From positions 3,162,001 through 3,226,000 of the forward strand of contig NZ_FSRL01000001.1 in the NCBI RefSeq assembly GCF_900142295.1: a DNA stretch of 64,000 bases, read 5' to 3'. The position numbers and the translations under genes are program-made. Under the pieces are notes generated by a model. That model did no database searches. It was not told the origin of the DNA and was given only the letters and a program-made list of their open reading frames with translations. This document shows positions 51,981 through 62,453 of the stretch, piece after piece. Position 1 is the first letter of the stretch, and each line of letters starts with the position of its first letter. Origin of the DNA: Vannielia litorea. GTDB taxonomy: Bacteria > Pseudomonadota > Alphaproteobacteria > Rhodobacterales > Rhodobacteraceae.

Positions 51981-53585
51981 TCACGCCTGCGCCGCCCCCG
52001 GCAGGTCGAAGGCCGCGTTCATCAGCGTGCGGGTATAGTCGCTCTTCGGCGCGTCAAAGACCTCTGCCGCCGGGCCGGCCTCGACCACATCGCCCTGCTT
52101 CATGACCATGACCTTGTGGCTCAGTGCCCGCACCACCCGCAGGTCGTGGCTGATGAAGAGATAGGCCAGCCCGTATTTTTGCTGCAGGTCACGGAGCAGG
52201 TCGACGATCTGGACCTGCACGGTCATGTCGAGCGCCGATGTCGGCTCGTCGAGCACCATCAGCCGGGGCCGCAGGATCATGGCGCGCGCAATGGCGATGC
52301 GCTGGCGCTGGCCGCCGGAAAACTCGTGCGGGTAGCGGTCCATCACGCTCGGGTCGAGCCCGACTTCGGTGAGCATCTGCGCCACCAGCGCGCGCGGGTC
52401 CTGGCCCTTTTCGACGCCGTGCACCCCCAGGCCCTCGGCCACGATCTGCGCCACGGTAAGCCGCGGGGAGAGGCTGCCGAACGGATCCTGGAAGACGATC
52501 TGCATGTGTCGGCGCAGCTCGCGCATCCGCCTGGTCTTCCAGCCCTGGATGTCTTCGCCCAGGTAGTAGATCGGCCCCTCCGACTGGATCAGCCGCATGA
52601 TCGCCAGCGCGAGTGTTGTCTTGCCCGATCCGCTCTCGCCCACGATGCCCAGGGTCTCGCCCGCCCGCACGGACAGGCTCGCGGCGTTGACCGCCTTCAC
52701 GTGGCCCACGGTGCGTTTCAGCAGCCCGGCCTGGATGGGGAACCAGATGCGCAGGTCTTCGGTGCGCACGATCTCCTCCGCACCCTCGGGCACCGGCGGC
52801 GGGGTTCCGCGCGGCGCGGCGCTCAGCAGCTTTCGGGTATAGTCGTGTTGCGGGTTGCCGAAGATCTCGTCTGTCGGCCCGCTCTCCACGATCTCGCCGT
52901 CCTTCATCACGCAGACACGGTCGGCGATGGCGCGGACGATGCCGAGGTCGTGGGTGATAAACAGCAGGCTCATCTGGCGCTTCTGCTTCAGCTCCGCCAG
53001 CAGATCGAGGATTTGCGCCTGGATCGTGACGTCAAGCGCCGTAGTGGGCTCGTCGGCGATCAGCAGGTCGGGATTGTTGGCCAGCGCCATGGCGATCATC
53101 ACCCGCTGCCGCTGCCCGCCCGAGAGCTGGTGCGGATAGGCACCCAGCCGGCTTTCGGGGTCGTGGATGCCCACGTCGTGCAGGAGCTCGATGATGCGCT
53201 TGCGCACGTCGGCGCCGCGCAGCCCCTGATGCAGTTCGATGCTTTCGGCCAGCTGCTTTTCGAGCGTGTGCAGCGGGTTGAGCGAGGTCATGGGCTCCTG
53301 GAAGATGAAGGAAATGTCGTTGCCGCGCACTTCCATCAGCTTCTGCTCGTCGGCCCCAACCATCTCGGCGCCCATGTAGCGCACCGAGCCTTCGACCCGG
53401 GCACTGTCGCCCAGCAGGCTCACGGTGGAGAGGGCGGTGACGGACTTGCCGGAGCCGCTTTCGCCCACCAATGCGACCGTCTCGCCGCGCCCCACCTCGA
53501 AGTCGACGCCGCGCACTGCATGGGTTGTCTCCCCGTCCTGCCGGAAAGACACCTTCAGGCCGCGGACCTGGAGCACCGCGCTCAT
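51981..53585 (-). CDS. yejF: Dual-ATPase ABC transporter protein, YejF-type
   Basis: A 534-residue ATPase with two nucleotide-binding domains in one chain. Domain 1: [45 protein letters not shown]. Domain 2: [44 protein letters not shown], each followed by an oligopeptide-type C-terminal tail. It powers the peptide importer encoded by the next three genes; its start overlaps the yejE stop. Confidence 0.92.
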   Translation of the reverse strand: MSAVLQVRGLKVSFRQDGETTHAVRGVDFEVGRGETVALVGESGSGKSVTALSTVSLLGDSARVEGSVRYMGAEMVGADEQKLMEVRGNDISFIFQEPMTSLNPLHTLEKQLAESIELHQGLRGADVRKRIIELLHDVGIHDPESRLGAYPHQLSGGQRQRVMIAMALANNPDLLIADEPTTALDVTIQAQILDLLAELKQKRQMSLLFITHDLGIVRAIADRVCVMKDGEIVESGPTDEIFGNPQHDYTRKLLSAAPRGTPPPVPEGAEEIVRTEDLRIWFPIQAGLLKRTVGHVKAVNAASLSVRAGETLGIVGESGSGKTTLALAIMRLIQSEGPIYYLGEDIQGWKTRRMRELRRHMQIVFQDPFGSLSPRLTVAQIVAEGLGVHGVEKGQDPRALVAQMLTEVGLDPSVMDRYPHEFSGGQRQRIAIARAMILRPRLMVLDEPTSALDMTVQVQIVDLLRDLQQKYGLAYLFISHDLRVVRALSHKVMVMKQGDVVEAGPAAEVFDAPKSDYTRTLMNAAFDLPGAAQA

Positions 53586-54700
53586 GCGAACACCTTGCGC
53601 GGGTCGAAGGCATCGCGGACGCCCTCGAAGACGAAGACCAGCAGCGAGAGCATGATGGCGAAGGTGAAGAAGGCAGTGAAGGCGAGCCAGGGGGCTTGCA
53701 GGTTCTGCTTGGCCTGAAGGGTCAGCTCGCCGAGCGACGGCGCGCTGGACGGCAGGCCGTAGCCGAGAAAGTCGAGCGTTGCGAGGCCCCCGATGGTGCC
53801 GGTGATGATGAAGGGCATGAGCGTCAGGGTGGCCACCATGGCGTTGGGCAGGATGTGGCGGAACATGATCTTGCTGTCCGACACGCCCAGCGCCTTGGCG
53901 GCGCGGACATATTCGAAGTTGCGCGCCCGCAGGAACTCTGCCCGGACCACGCCGGTGAGCGCGGGCCAGCCGAAGAGCACGGTGAGAAACACCAGCAGCC
54001 AGAAACTTCGGCCGAAGATGGCGAACATGATGATGATGACGTAGAGCCCCGGGATGCCGCCCCAGATTTCCAGCATGCGCTGGAAGAACAGGTCGACCCA
54101 GCCGCCGAAATAGCCCATCGCCGCGCCGGCCGCGATGCCGATGAGCGAGGCCACCACGGTGACGATCAGGGTGAAGAGCACCGAAAGCCGGAAGCCGTAG
54201 ATCACCCGCGCCAGCACATCGCGGCTGCCGTCGTCTGTGCCGAGCCAGTGGTTGCGGTCGGGCGCGGAGGGAGCGGCGCCGACGATGTCATCGTTTGGCG
54301 TGTTGAACGAATAGGGGATCGGTGGCCAGAGCGCCCAGCCCTTCTCGATCGGCTCGCCATCCACCACGCCATCCGCGGCGTCCTCATAGACTGCCTCGGG
54401 GTCGTCGAAGCAGGCATCCAGCCCGCCGGAGCGGATCAGGCACTTGACCTCGATGTCGCGATACTTGGCCTCGGTCCGGAAATCGCCGCCGAATGTCTGC
54501 TCGGAATAGAAGCTGCGGATCGGCATGTAGTATTCGCCGCGATACTGCACCAGGATCGGCTTGTCGTTGGCGAGGAACTCGGCAAAGAGGCTCAGCCCGA
54601 ACAGCAGCGAAAACAGGATCAGCGACCAGAAGGCACGGCGGTTCTTCTTGAAGTTCCGCCAGCGGCGCTGACCGAGCGGCCCGAGTTTGATGAGCGCCAT
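53582..54700 (-). CDS. yejE: Peptide ABC transporter permease, YejE-type
   Basis: A 372-residue inner-membrane permease of the DppC class with six helices and a large periplasmic loop after helix one (residues about 40-170). The EAA-like loop lies at ARAKALGVSDSKIMFRHILP-like sequence (RAAKALGVSDSKIMFRHI). The N-terminal RRWRNFKKNRRAFWSLI matches YejE. It overlaps yejB at one base and yejF by four. Confidence 0.92.
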   Translation of the reverse strand: MALIKLGPLGQRRWRNFKKNRRAFWSLILFSLLFGLSLFAEFLANDKPILVQYRGEYYMPIRSFYSEQTFGGDFRTEAKYRDIEVKCLIRSGGLDACFDDPEAVYEDAADGVVDGEPIEKGWALWPPIPYSFNTPNDDIVGAAPSAPDRNHWLGTDDGSRDVLARVIYGFRLSVLFTLIVTVVASLIGIAAGAAMGYFGGWVDLFFQRMLEIWGGIPGLYVIIIMFAIFGRSFWLLVFLTVLFGWPALTGVVRAEFLRARNFEYVRAAKALGVSDSKIMFRHILPNAMVATLTLMPFIITGTIGGLATLDFLGYGLPSSAPSLGELTLQAKQNLQAPWLAFTAFFTFAIMLSLLVFVFEGVRDAFDPRKVFA

Positions 54701-55884
54701 CAGCCTGCCCTCCGCTCGAAGTCGATCCGTGGGTCGACGAAGACATACATCAGATCACTCAGGATGTTCACCAGCAGGCCGATGAGACCAAAGACAAAGA
54801 GCGTGCCGAAGACGACCGGATAGTCCCTGTCTACCACCGACTCGAACCCGAGCCGCCCGAGCCCGTCGAGTGAGAAGAGCCACTCGATCACCAGGGACGA
54901 CCCGAAGAACACGCCGAGAAAGGCGCCGGGAAAGCCCGCGATCACGATCAGCATCGCATTTCGGAAGACATGGCCGTAGAGCACGCGGCTCTCGCTCAGG
55001 CCCTTGGCGCGGGCGGTGATGACATACTGCTTCTTGATCTCGTCGAGGAAGCTGTTCTTCGTCAGCAGGGTCAGCGAGGCGAAGCCGGCGATGGAGCTGG
55101 CCAGAACCGGCAGGAAGATGTGCCAGAGGTAGTCCACGATCTTGCCCCAGAGCGAGAGCTGATCCCAGATCGCGTTGGGGGAAGTGAGGCCGCGCAGCGG
55201 GAAGATCTTCCAGTAGGAACCGCCGGCAAAGAGCACCAGCAGCAGGATGGCAAAGATGAAGCCGGGGATCGCATAGGCCGCCACGATCACGCCGGATGAC
55301 CAGGTGTCGAACCGGGAGCCATCGCGCACAGCCTTGCGAATGCCCAGCGGGATCGAGATCATGTAGGCGATCAGGGTGGACCAGAGACCGAGGGTGATCG
55401 ACACCGGCATCTTCTCGATCACGAGGCTCACCACAGACTTCGACTTGAAGTAGCTCTCGCCGAAATCGAAGGTGACGTATTGGCCCATCATGATGAAGAA
55501 CCGCTCGACCATGCCGATGTCCTGCTTGGTGCAGGCGTCGGAGGACAGGTCGCGGTGGGTGATAGCCACGCCATCGCGCGGCTCGTAGCCCTCTTCGCAG
55601 ACCACCCGGGCAAAGCCCATCTGGACTTCGAGTTGCGCAAGGAACTCGGGCGAGAGGCCGCGCGCGCCCTGGTAGCGCTCATCCACGCTCTCACTGCCGG
55701 GCGGCTGGCCTGCATCTGCCCCGCCGGTCACGTTGTCGCCCGCGCTCTGGCCCTCTTCGACCTTGGCGATCACCGCCTCGATCGGGCCGCCGGGGACGAA
55801 TTGGGTGAGAACGAAGTTCACCAGCATGATCCCGAACAGCGTCGGAATGATCAGCAGGAGCCGCCTGAGGATATATGCGCTCAT
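54700..55884 (-). CDS. yejB: Peptide ABC transporter permease, YejB-type
   Basis: A 394-residue DppB-class permease. It begins [20 protein letters not shown] and has the conserved loop [21 protein letters not shown] periplasmic stretch after helix one (residues 40-130) is longer than in E. coli YejB. It follows the binding-protein gene by 41 bases and is coupled to yejE. Confidence 0.92.
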   Translation of the reverse strand: MSAYILRRLLLIIPTLFGIMLVNFVLTQFVPGGPIEAVIAKVEEGQSAGDNVTGGADAGQPPGSESVDERYQGARGLSPEFLAQLEVQMGFARVVCEEGYEPRDGVAITHRDLSSDACTKQDIGMVERFFIMMGQYVTFDFGESYFKSKSVVSLVIEKMPVSITLGLWSTLIAYMISIPLGIRKAVRDGSRFDTWSSGVIVAAYAIPGFIFAILLLVLFAGGSYWKIFPLRGLTSPNAIWDQLSLWGKIVDYLWHIFLPVLASSIAGFASLTLLTKNSFLDEIKKQYVITARAKGLSESRVLYGHVFRNAMLIVIAGFPGAFLGVFFGSSLVIEWLFSLDGLGRLGFESVVDRDYPVVFGTLFVFGLIGLLVNILSDLMYVFVDPRIDFERRAG

Positions 55885-55925
55885 CTAGAGCCTTCTTGCC
55901 TGTCTTCTTTTTTGTCGCGCCCCGC

Positions 55926-57812
55926 TCAGAACGCGCCGGCCGCCTTCAGCGTTTCGGCCTTCTCGGCGTTATACCACCAGAAGTCCATGTTGCCGAGGGC
56001 ATAGGGCGGCAGTTCCTCCGGATGCTCGAAGATATCGTAGTAGGCCACCGTGTCGGCCGCCTTGTGCCACTGGCCGGTGCGGAACTTCAGCGCCCGAAGC
56101 ACGCGGTCGAGCGCAGATGTCGCCACGCGCAACTCCTCCTCCGTCTGGGCCGCCTTCACGCTTTCGATCAGGGAATCCACCGCCGCGTTCTTCAGGCCCA
56201 TCTTGTTGAAGGTCGAAGTATCGGCGGTTTCGCCCCCGAAGTACTGCTTCAGCCCGTCACCGGGGATGTAGCCGGTCTGGAGGAAGGCCGTCACGATATC
56301 GAAGTCGTAGCTCGGCGGCCTCTCGCGCTCGGTGGCCGAGGCGTTGTCGACCCGCTGGTGGACGGCGTCGATTCCGGCGGCGCGCAGGTTCTCGACGAAG
56401 GGGTTGATGACCCGGTCGAAAGTCTGGCTGTCGTTCAGGAACTCCACGCGCAGGGTCTTGCCGTCTTTCACCCTGAGGCCCGCGTTGTTGAACTCGCTCC
56501 ACCCCGCCTCGTCGAGCAGCTTGTTGGCGCGGCGCAGGTTGCGCCGGTCGGTGGCGCTGTTCGGGTCGGATGTGGGCTCGGAGAACGGCTCCTCGGTGAA
56601 GACCTCCTCCGGGATATCTGCCCGAAGCGGCTCAAGCAGCGCCAGCTCGGCCTCGCTCGGCAGGCCGGTGGCCGCGAGATCAGTGTTTTCCCAGAAAGAG
56701 CTGACCCGGCTATAGATGCCGTAGAACAGCTTTTCGTTGGACCATTCGAAGTTGAACATGAGGCCGATGGCCTCTCGCACGCGCGGATCCTGCAGCTGGG
56801 TGCGACGCAGGTTGTAGACAAAGCTCTGGCCCGTGGCGATGCGGCCATGGGCCAGCTCGCGCTTCACCACCCAGCCGTTCTTGACCGCCGGAAACTCGTA
56901 GCCCGTGGCCCAGTCCTTGGAGCTTGCCTCGTTGCGGAAGAGGTAGGCCCCGGCCTTGAACCCCTCGAGCGCCACCGCGTAATCGGCAAAATACTCGACC
57001 CGCAGGGCATCGAAGTTGTTGCGGCCCCTGTTGATCGACAGGTCCTCGCCCCAGTAGTCGGGGTTGCGGGTGACCACGACGGTCTTGCCCATCTCGCTAC
57101 GGGAGAGATCGACGACATAGGGGCCGGAGCCGAGCCAGGGCGTGGTCTGGGGTTCCTCAAGGTCCATCCGGTTGGCCTCATACTGCGCCTTCGAAAAGAT
57201 CGAGAGGCCGCCGACCATCTGGATGAGGTCACGCTTTTCCTTTTCGGGCATGAAGGTGAACTTGATCCGCCGATCGTCGATCACCTCGGCACTTTCGACG
57301 CTGGCCGCGAGGATCTCGCGGTAGCTCGGCAGGCCCTTTTCGCGGAACAGCTCGTAGGAGAACATCACGTCTTCGGTGGTCAGCGGGCTGCCATCGGAAA
57401 ACTCGGTGCCCTCCCTCAGGGTGAAGATCACCCAGGAGCGGTCCTCGGGATACTCCATGCTTTCGGCCAGCAAGCCGTAGTCCGTTCCGATTTCGTCGGA
57501 AACGCCGGTCAGAAGGCTCTCGTGGGGTGCGCTGGACAGCGCGCCGGCGCGGCCGTTGATGGTGTAGGGGTTCCAGTTGTCGAAGCCGCCGAAGGCCCAT
57601 TCCGACATCTCGCCGCCCTTCGGCGCCTCCGGGTTTACATAGTCGAGATGTTCGAAATCGGGGCCATACTTGAGCTCGCCGCCGGGAAAGGTCGGGATTC
57701 CGTGGCGGATCAGCGTGGCTTGCCCGCCCTCCGCCCCGGCCTGCTCCTGCGCCACGGCCGGCATGGCCGCAAGCAGAACGGCCAACGCCACACCTTGCGC
57801 CCGAGCCAGCAT
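55926..57812 (-). CDS. yejA: Extracellular solute-binding protein, YejA-type
   Basis: A protein of about 628 residues of the peptide-binding SBP family 5. The signal sequence LARAQGVALAVLLAAMPAVAQ precedes a typical domain with EWAFGGFDNWNPYTINGRAG, FTLREGTEFSDGSPLTTEDV and the C-terminal FWWYNAEKAETL. E. coli YejABEF imports microcin C and peptides; here di/oligopeptide uptake is likely. Start is uncertain: 57812 gives a classical leader; ATG 57851 is an alternative; none has a good ribosome-binding site. Confidence 0.9.
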   Translation of the reverse strand: MLARAQGVALAVLLAAMPAVAQEQAGAEGGQATLIRHGIPTFPGGELKYGPDFEHLDYVNPEAPKGGEMSEWAFGGFDNWNPYTINGRAGALSSAPHESLLTGVSDEIGTDYGLLAESMEYPEDRSWVIFTLREGTEFSDGSPLTTEDVMFSYELFREKGLPSYREILAASVESAEVIDDRRIKFTFMPEKEKRDLIQMVGGLSIFSKAQYEANRMDLEEPQTTPWLGSGPYVVDLSRSEMGKTVVVTRNPDYWGEDLSINRGRNNFDALRVEYFADYAVALEGFKAGAYLFRNEASSKDWATGYEFPAVKNGWVVKRELAHGRIATGQSFVYNLRRTQLQDPRVREAIGLMFNFEWSNEKLFYGIYSRVSSFWENTDLAATGLPSEAELALLEPLRADIPEEVFTEEPFSEPTSDPNSATDRRNLRRANKLLDEAGWSEFNNAGLRVKDGKTLRVEFLNDSQTFDRVINPFVENLRAAGIDAVHQRVDNASATERERPPSYDFDIVTAFLQTGYIPGDGLKQYFGGETADTSTFNKMGLKNAAVDSLIESVKAAQTEEELRVATSALDRVLRALKFRTGQWHKAADTVAYYDIFEHPEELPPYALGNMDFWWYNAEKAETLKAAGAF

Positions 57813-58013
57813 GCTGTTCGGGCGGCGGGAATTGGCGGCATCGGGGGTCATCGGGGCTATCTGGCGCAAGTCGAGGCTCCTCTCGGGGTCGGACATGGGC
57901 TGCACGGCGCGCAGCCCTGCCGGGCCGATCACGCCGAAACATCGTTGATTTCAGCTAAATGCCCCAGCCCGCGGCTTGCAAGTTGAAACCTCGTGAGCCG
58001 TGCGCGAGCGAGC

Positions 58014-58478
58014 TCAGTCGAGACGCAGCACCTGGCGCACCAGACCGTCACCCTCGCGCCATGTCTCGAAACCCATCGCCCGGTAATAGGCCAGTGCCCC
58101 TGCGTTGGTCCGACCGATGGTGGCCTCGACGCGGCCCAGCCCGGCAGTCTCGGCGGCGCCGCGGGTCGGAGCAAAGAGCTTTCGGCCCACGCCGCGCCGC
58201 GTTGCGCCCGGATGGACGTGCGTGCCGATGATGCCCCAGCCGGGCGTGACCCCAAGTTCGTTGCCGGGCATCGCACGCTTCAACGACTGGAAGCCCATGA
58301 TGCGACCCGACGGGTCAACCGCGACCATGATGGCGATCAGATCCGGATGTTCGAGATAATGCGCGCGAGCAAAGCCCGTATCGCCCGGCTTTTGCCGACG
58401 GCCTGCCGCGAGCAAGGCCTCGAGCACCTGCCCCATGCCCTCGGCATCCGCCGCATTCGCCTGTCGCACCATGACCAT
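58014..58478 (-). CDS. GNAT-family N-acetyltransferase
   Basis: A 154-residue acetyltransferase. The acetyl-CoA loop is GTHVHPGATRRGVGRKLF, with the preceding beta-bulge strand LIAIMVAVDPSGRIMGFQ and the C-terminal ATIGRTNAGALAYYRAMGFE. The acceptor substrate is unknown. It ends close to the yejA region and follows the cytochrome gene on the same strand, separated by a terminator. Confidence 0.85.
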   Translation of the reverse strand: MVMVRQANAADAEGMGQVLEALLAAGRRQKPGDTGFARAHYLEHPDLIAIMVAVDPSGRIMGFQSLKRAMPGNELGVTPGWGIIGTHVHPGATRRGVGRKLFAPTRGAAETAGLGRVEATIGRTNAGALAYYRAMGFETWREGDGLVRQVLRLD

Positions 58479-58496
58479 GGCTTGCCTCCCGGCACT

Positions 58497-58531
58497 AAAA
58501 AGGGCCGCCCCGGTGTCCCGTCGGCGGCCCT
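58497..58531 (-). terminator. Intrinsic terminator after the cytochrome c gene
   Basis: On the minus strand AGGGCCGCC and GGCGGCCCT form a 9-bp stem with a 13-base loop followed by five T residues. It lies 22 bases past the cytochrome stop codon. Confidence 0.8.
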
Positions 58532-58552
58532 GAATGGGGTTATGACCTTGCC

Positions 58553-59080
58553 TTACTGCGCCTGCAGATAGGCGATCACATTGGCGCGGTCCTCGATCTT
58601 CTTGAGGCCGGCAAAGCTCATCTTGGTGCCGCTTATGTAGCCCTTCGGGTTGGCGAGAAACGCGCTCAGTTCTTCAGGGGTCCACGTGCCGCCATGCTCG
58701 GCCATTGCGCTGGAATAGGAGAAGCCGCCGACGCCGCCGATATCGCGATTCACCACACCATCGAGGTGCGGACCTGTGCCATCGGTGCCGTCGAGCTTGT
58801 GGCAGGCCTTGCACTTGCCGAAGACCTTCTCGCCCGCAGCGGCATCGGCGCTGGCGAACACCTCTTCAAACGAAGGGCCGCTCTCTTCTTCAGCGGCTTC
58901 GCCACCCTCGGCCGAGGCTACCTCGATGGCATAGCCCTGCACGTGCTCTTCGCCCTCTTCACCATGATTGCCGGCATCCATCGCGTAGAGCGACTCGCCG
59001 GCCCAGTTGATCAGGAGGTAGATCAGCAGCGCGCCGCACAGCCAGCCGAACGCCTTGACCATCGTCATTGTGTCGAACAT
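58553..59080 (-). CDS. Membrane-anchored c-type cytochrome (CycM/c552-like)
   Basis: A 175-residue class I cytochrome c with an uncleaved N-terminal anchor ([19 protein letters not shown]), a long acidic linker (residues about 35-80, rich in Glu) and a haem domain with [22 protein letters not shown], the methionine ligand in [10 protein letters not shown] and a closing ANVIAYLQ helix. Such cytochromes (c-y, CycM) carry electrons from the bc1 complex to cbb3 or aa3 oxidases. It diverges from the prephenate dehydratase gene. Confidence 0.92.
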   Translation of the reverse strand: MFDTMTMVKAFGWLCGALLIYLLINWAGESLYAMDAGNHGEEGEEHVQGYAIEVASAEGGEAAEEESGPSFEEVFASADAAAGEKVFGKCKACHKLDGTDGTGPHLDGVVNRDIGGVGGFSYSSAMAEHGGTWTPEELSAFLANPKGYISGTKMSFAGLKKIEDRANVIAYLQAQ

Positions 59081-59210
59081 GTCTCATCCCGTGCACGGTT
59101 TCGGTTTCGGGGCCTTCTACGCGCTTCCATGCCCGCGCTGCAAGACGTATCAGGCGCGACCAATCGCCCGAGGGGGCAAAAAACGTGTGAACTGTCAGGG
59201 GAGAGGCAGG

Positions 59211-60041
59211 ATGGCCGGCCGGATCGCATTTCAGGGAGAATTGGGCGCCTATTCGCATCAGGCCTGCGCCGACGCACGGCCCGACATGGAAGCGGTGCCG
59301 TGCCGTACCTTCGAGGATGTGATCGAGGCGGTGCGCGCCGGCCGGGCGGACCAGGCGATGCTGCCGGTGGAGAACTCCACCTACGGTCGGGTCGCCGACA
59401 TTCACCGCCTGCTGCCCGAGTCGGGGCTTCACATCATCGACGAGGCCTTCGTGCGGGTGCACATCTCGCTGATGGCCCTGCCCGGCGTCGCGCTCGACGA
59501 GATAAGGAAAGTGCGCGCGCACCTGGTGCTCCTGCCGCAATGCGCGGCCTTCCTCGCCGAGCACGGAATCGCGGGGGAGGCCGCCGCCGACAGCGCCGGC
59601 GCGGCAGCGGAGCTTCGGGCCAGCGGCTTGCGCGACGAGGGCGTGCTGGCTTCCGACCTCGCGGCCGAGATACACGGGCTGAACATTCTCGCACGCCACA
59701 TCGAGGACCACGCCCACAACACCACCCGGTTTCTCATCATGGCGCCCGAGGCCCGGCCCGCCCGCCGCGCCGAGAACATGATGACCACCTTCGTCTTCCG
59801 CGTGCGCAACATCCCCGCCGCGCTCTACAAGGCGATGGGGGGCTTTGCCACGAACGGGGTCAACATGACCAAGCTCGAGAGCTACATGGTGGGCGGCAGC
59901 TTCACCGCGACGCAGTTCTACTCCGACATCGAGGGCCATCCGGACGACCCGAATGTGCAGCTTGCGATGGAGGAGCTCGACCATTTCACCGAAGAGGTGA
60001 AGATCCTCGGCGTCTATCCCGCAGACGCTCGGAGGCACTGA
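59211..60041 (+). CDS. pheA: Prephenate dehydratase
   Basis: A 276-residue monofunctional enzyme converting prephenate to phenylpyruvate for phenylalanine synthesis. Motifs: RIAFQGELGAYSHQA, MLPVENSTYGRVADIHRLL, and HNTTRFLIM, followed by a C-terminal ACT domain (NIPAALYKAMGGFATNGVNM, KLESYMVGG) for phenylalanine feedback. No chorismate mutase domain is present. The ATG at 59211 follows GAGAGGCAGG. Confidence 0.94.
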   Translation: MAGRIAFQGELGAYSHQACADARPDMEAVPCRTFEDVIEAVRAGRADQAMLPVENSTYGRVADIHRLLPESGLHIIDEAFVRVHISLMALPGVALDEIRKVRAHLVLLPQCAAFLAEHGIAGEAAADSAGAAAELRASGLRDEGVLASDLAAEIHGLNILARHIEDHAHNTTRFLIMAPEARPARRAENMMTTFVFRVRNIPAALYKAMGGFATNGVNMTKLESYMVGGSFTATQFYSDIEGHPDDPNVQLAMEELDHFTEEVKILGVYPADARRH

Positions 60042-60096
60042 GCTTCCGCGCGCATGGCCCGGCTCTGTAGCGCCATGGGCCGATCGCCGACGGCGC

Positions 60097-60483
60097 TCAA
60101 CCCTCCGGGTAGGCTTGCCGGCAGGCCGCGATCCGGGCCTGCGCCTCGCGCTCCAACTGGTCGCGCTTGACGATCATGTTGCGCAGCTTGCGTTGCTCCG
60201 CTGCCGGGTCGATCGCCACCTGACGGGTGCGGTAACGGGTTTCGGGACGGTGGCACCAGGTGACGCCGACATTCTCCTTCTTGGAGCCCACGCACATCCG
60301 AAAACCACTCGTCACATAGGCCTCGCGCTCGACGGCATAGCCGCGATCCACATTGGCCCGGGTCTCGGCGATGAGCTTGTTCATCACCTTCAGATCCTTG
60401 GCGGCGCGGTTCACGCAGGCCTCGCGCGGAGTGGCGCAGGCGGCGGCGAGAGGGATCAGCAGCAGGGGCAGAAAATGCCGCAT
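60097..60483 (-). CDS. Hypothetical lipoprotein
   Basis: A 128-residue predicted lipoprotein with a short signal MRHFLPLLLIPLAAAC and Cys16 as the lipidation site. The mature part is helical and basic, with cysteine pairs in REACVNRAAKD, FRMCVGSKKE, VTWCHRPETR and RIAACRQAYP. A central YRTRQVAID segment and AEQRKLRNMIVKRDQLERE coiled-coil follow. The start at 60483 has an AAAGGA element. Function unknown. It is divergent from hemF. Confidence 0.7.
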   Translation of the reverse strand: MRHFLPLLLIPLAAACATPREACVNRAAKDLKVMNKLIAETRANVDRGYAVEREAYVTSGFRMCVGSKKENVGVTWCHRPETRYRTRQVAIDPAAEQRKLRNMIVKRDQLEREAQARIAACRQAYPEG

Positions 60484-60566
60484 CGGGTGTCCTTTCAATG
60501 GCTTGGCACCATGATTAGGCTCGCGGAGCGGATTCGCCAAATCACGATATGCGGGAAGGGCCGGCC

Positions 60567-61445
60567 ATGACCGATGCGATGGACACAGAGAAAGCGCGCG
60601 CTGCCGCTTGGTTTCGGACGCTCCGCGACGAGATCGTTTCCGCCTTCGAGGGTCTGGAAGACAGTTTCGAGGGCAAGGGCGAAGCCGGCAGGTTCGAGGT
60701 GACCCCGACGAAGCGCGCCGCAGAGGACGGCTCCGACGCCGGGGGCGGGTTGATGAGCGTGATGCGCAGCGGCAGGGTCTTCGAGAAGGTCGGCGTGAAC
60801 GTATCGGAGGTGTTCGGCACGCTGGGCGAGGCCGCGCAGAAGGCGATGGCCGCCCGCGGCATGCCGGGCGTGGCCGAGGATCCGCGCTTCTGGGCCTCGG
60901 GCATCAGCCTCGTGGCCCACATGCAGAACCCCCATGTGCCGGCTGTTCACATGAACACCCGCATGTTCTGGACCCCTTCCGCCTGGTGGTTCGGCGGCGG
61001 GTCCGATCTGAACCCCTGCATCGAATATGATGAGGACACGGCGCATTTTCATGGCCAGCAGAAGGCCCATCTGGACCCGCACGGAGCCGAGCTCTATCCC
61101 CGGCTCAAGGCCTGGGCCGATGAGTACTTCTACATCCCCCACAGGGGCCGGGCCCGGGGTGTTGGCGGCGTTTTCATGGATGACCGGAATACCGGAGACT
61201 GGGAGGCCGACTTTGCCCTGACGCAGGACATCGGCCGCGCCTTCCTGCCCGCCTATCTGCCGCTGGTCGAAAAGCGCCGGGGCCAGGCCTGGGGAGAGGC
61301 CGAGAAGGAGGTGCAACTCGTGCACCGCGGGCTCTACGCCGAGTACAACCTCGTCTACGACCGCGGCACGAAGTTCGGCCTTGCGACCGGGCATGATGCC
61401 AATGCGGTGCTGATGAGCCTGCCGCCGATGGCCAAGTGGGTATGA
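60567..61445 (+). CDS. hemF: Oxygen-dependent coproporphyrinogen III oxidase HemF
   Basis: A 292-residue enzyme that decarboxylates coproporphyrinogen III with O2. The family signatures are GVNVSEVFG, ISLVAHMQNPHVPAVHMNTR, WWFGGGSDLNPCIEY, and FALTQDIGRAFLPAYLPLVE and RGTKFGLATGHDANAVLMSLPP. The ATG at 60567 has a GGAAGG element. With hemN it gives the cell oxygen-dependent and independent routes. Confidence 0.95.
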   Translation: MTDAMDTEKARAAAWFRTLRDEIVSAFEGLEDSFEGKGEAGRFEVTPTKRAAEDGSDAGGGLMSVMRSGRVFEKVGVNVSEVFGTLGEAAQKAMAARGMPGVAEDPRFWASGISLVAHMQNPHVPAVHMNTRMFWTPSAWWFGGGSDLNPCIEYDEDTAHFHGQQKAHLDPHGAELYPRLKAWADEYFYIPHRGRARGVGGVFMDDRNTGDWEADFALTQDIGRAFLPAYLPLVEKRRGQAWGEAEKEVQLVHRGLYAEYNLVYDRGTKFGLATGHDANAVLMSLPPMAKWV

Positions 61446-61573
61446 CCCGGGCGGCACAGCGGCGCAGTCGGGTCCCGGTCTGGCAGCGTTGAGGGTGCCG
61501 CGGCCCGAAACCTGGCCCCCTTGACCTCTGCGATCATCCGCGCAACGTGACGGCCTGCAATCGTGAGGCCCCA

Positions 61574-62449
61574 ATGCCGCTCTCTCCCAACGCCCAGGGT
61601 GCCCTCTGGATGACCGCTTCGATGGCCGGTTTCGCCGTGGAGGACGCCTTTATCAAATCCGCCGCCGGGGCGGTGCCGGTTGGCCAGGTGCTGGCGATGT
61701 TCGGGCTGATCGGCACGGCGATCTTTGCCATGCTCTGCCTGCGGCGCGGCGACCGCCTGATTCACCCCGCGCTCTTCTCCCGTCCCATGGCGGTGCGCTG
61801 CGGGTTCGAGATGGTGGGTCGGGTATTCTACACCCTCGCCATTGCGCTCACGCCGCTCTCCACCGCCTCGGCGATCCTCCAGGCCGCGCCGCTGATGGTG
61901 GCGCTGGGAGCGATGACTGTCCTGCGGGAGCCGGTCAGCCCGGCGCGCTGGCTGGCGATCCTCGTGGGGTTTGCGGGCGTCCTTCTGGTGCTGCGGCCTG
62001 GGCTCGCCGGGTTCGACATGCTGGCAATCCTCTCGGTGCTGGGCATGATCGGCTTCGCGGGGCGTGACCTTGCCACCCGCGCTGCGCCACCCGCGCTCTC
62101 GCACATGCAGCTCAGCCTTTACGGCTGCGCCATCCTGATCCCGGCGGGGCTGGTGATTCTCGCCTTCCAATCTGCCCCCGTGGTGCCTTCGGGCGCAGAC
62201 ACATGGCGCATTCTCGCGGCCTCGCTCGCAGGGGCCTCGGCCTACTACGCGCTCACCATCGCCATGCGCACCGGAGAGGTGGGCGTGGTGGCCCCCTTCC
62301 GCTACACCCGGCTTGTGGTGGCGATGATCCTCGCCGCCGTCGTCTTTGGCGAACGGCCCGACACAGCCACGCTCGTGGGCTCGGCGATCATCGTCGGCGC
62401 GGGGCTTCTGGCGCTGGCCAGTGGGCGCCGGCGCAGGGTGAGGGCCTGA
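61574..62449 (+). CDS. EamA/DMT-family transporter
   Basis: A 291-residue inner-membrane protein with about ten helices in two EamA repeats; LREPVSPARWLAILVGFAGV and FGERPDTATLVGSAIIVGAG are the repeat ends typical of drug/metabolite transporters. Substrates are unknown. A GAGG element precedes ATG 61574; a GTG at 61547 is possible. It converges with the BamE-like gene. Confidence 0.87.
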   Translation: MPLSPNAQGALWMTASMAGFAVEDAFIKSAAGAVPVGQVLAMFGLIGTAIFAMLCLRRGDRLIHPALFSRPMAVRCGFEMVGRVFYTLAIALTPLSTASAILQAAPLMVALGAMTVLREPVSPARWLAILVGFAGVLLVLRPGLAGFDMLAILSVLGMIGFAGRDLATRAAPPALSHMQLSLYGCAILIPAGLVILAFQSAPVVPSGADTWRILAASLAGASAYYALTIAMRTGEVGVVAPFRYTRLVVAMILAAVVFGERPDTATLVGSAIIVGAGLLALASGRRRRVRA

Positions 62450-62453
62450 GGCG

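Noticed and set aside
52801..52900. Microcin-type biosynthetic cluster beside the yej importer
   Set aside because: The yejABEF-type genes are flanked by haem and acetyltransferase genes; no peptide precursor or modification enzyme is present.
52116..53717. 533-codon plus-strand frame opposite yejF
   Set aside because: Shadow of a well-defined dual ATPase; no motif.
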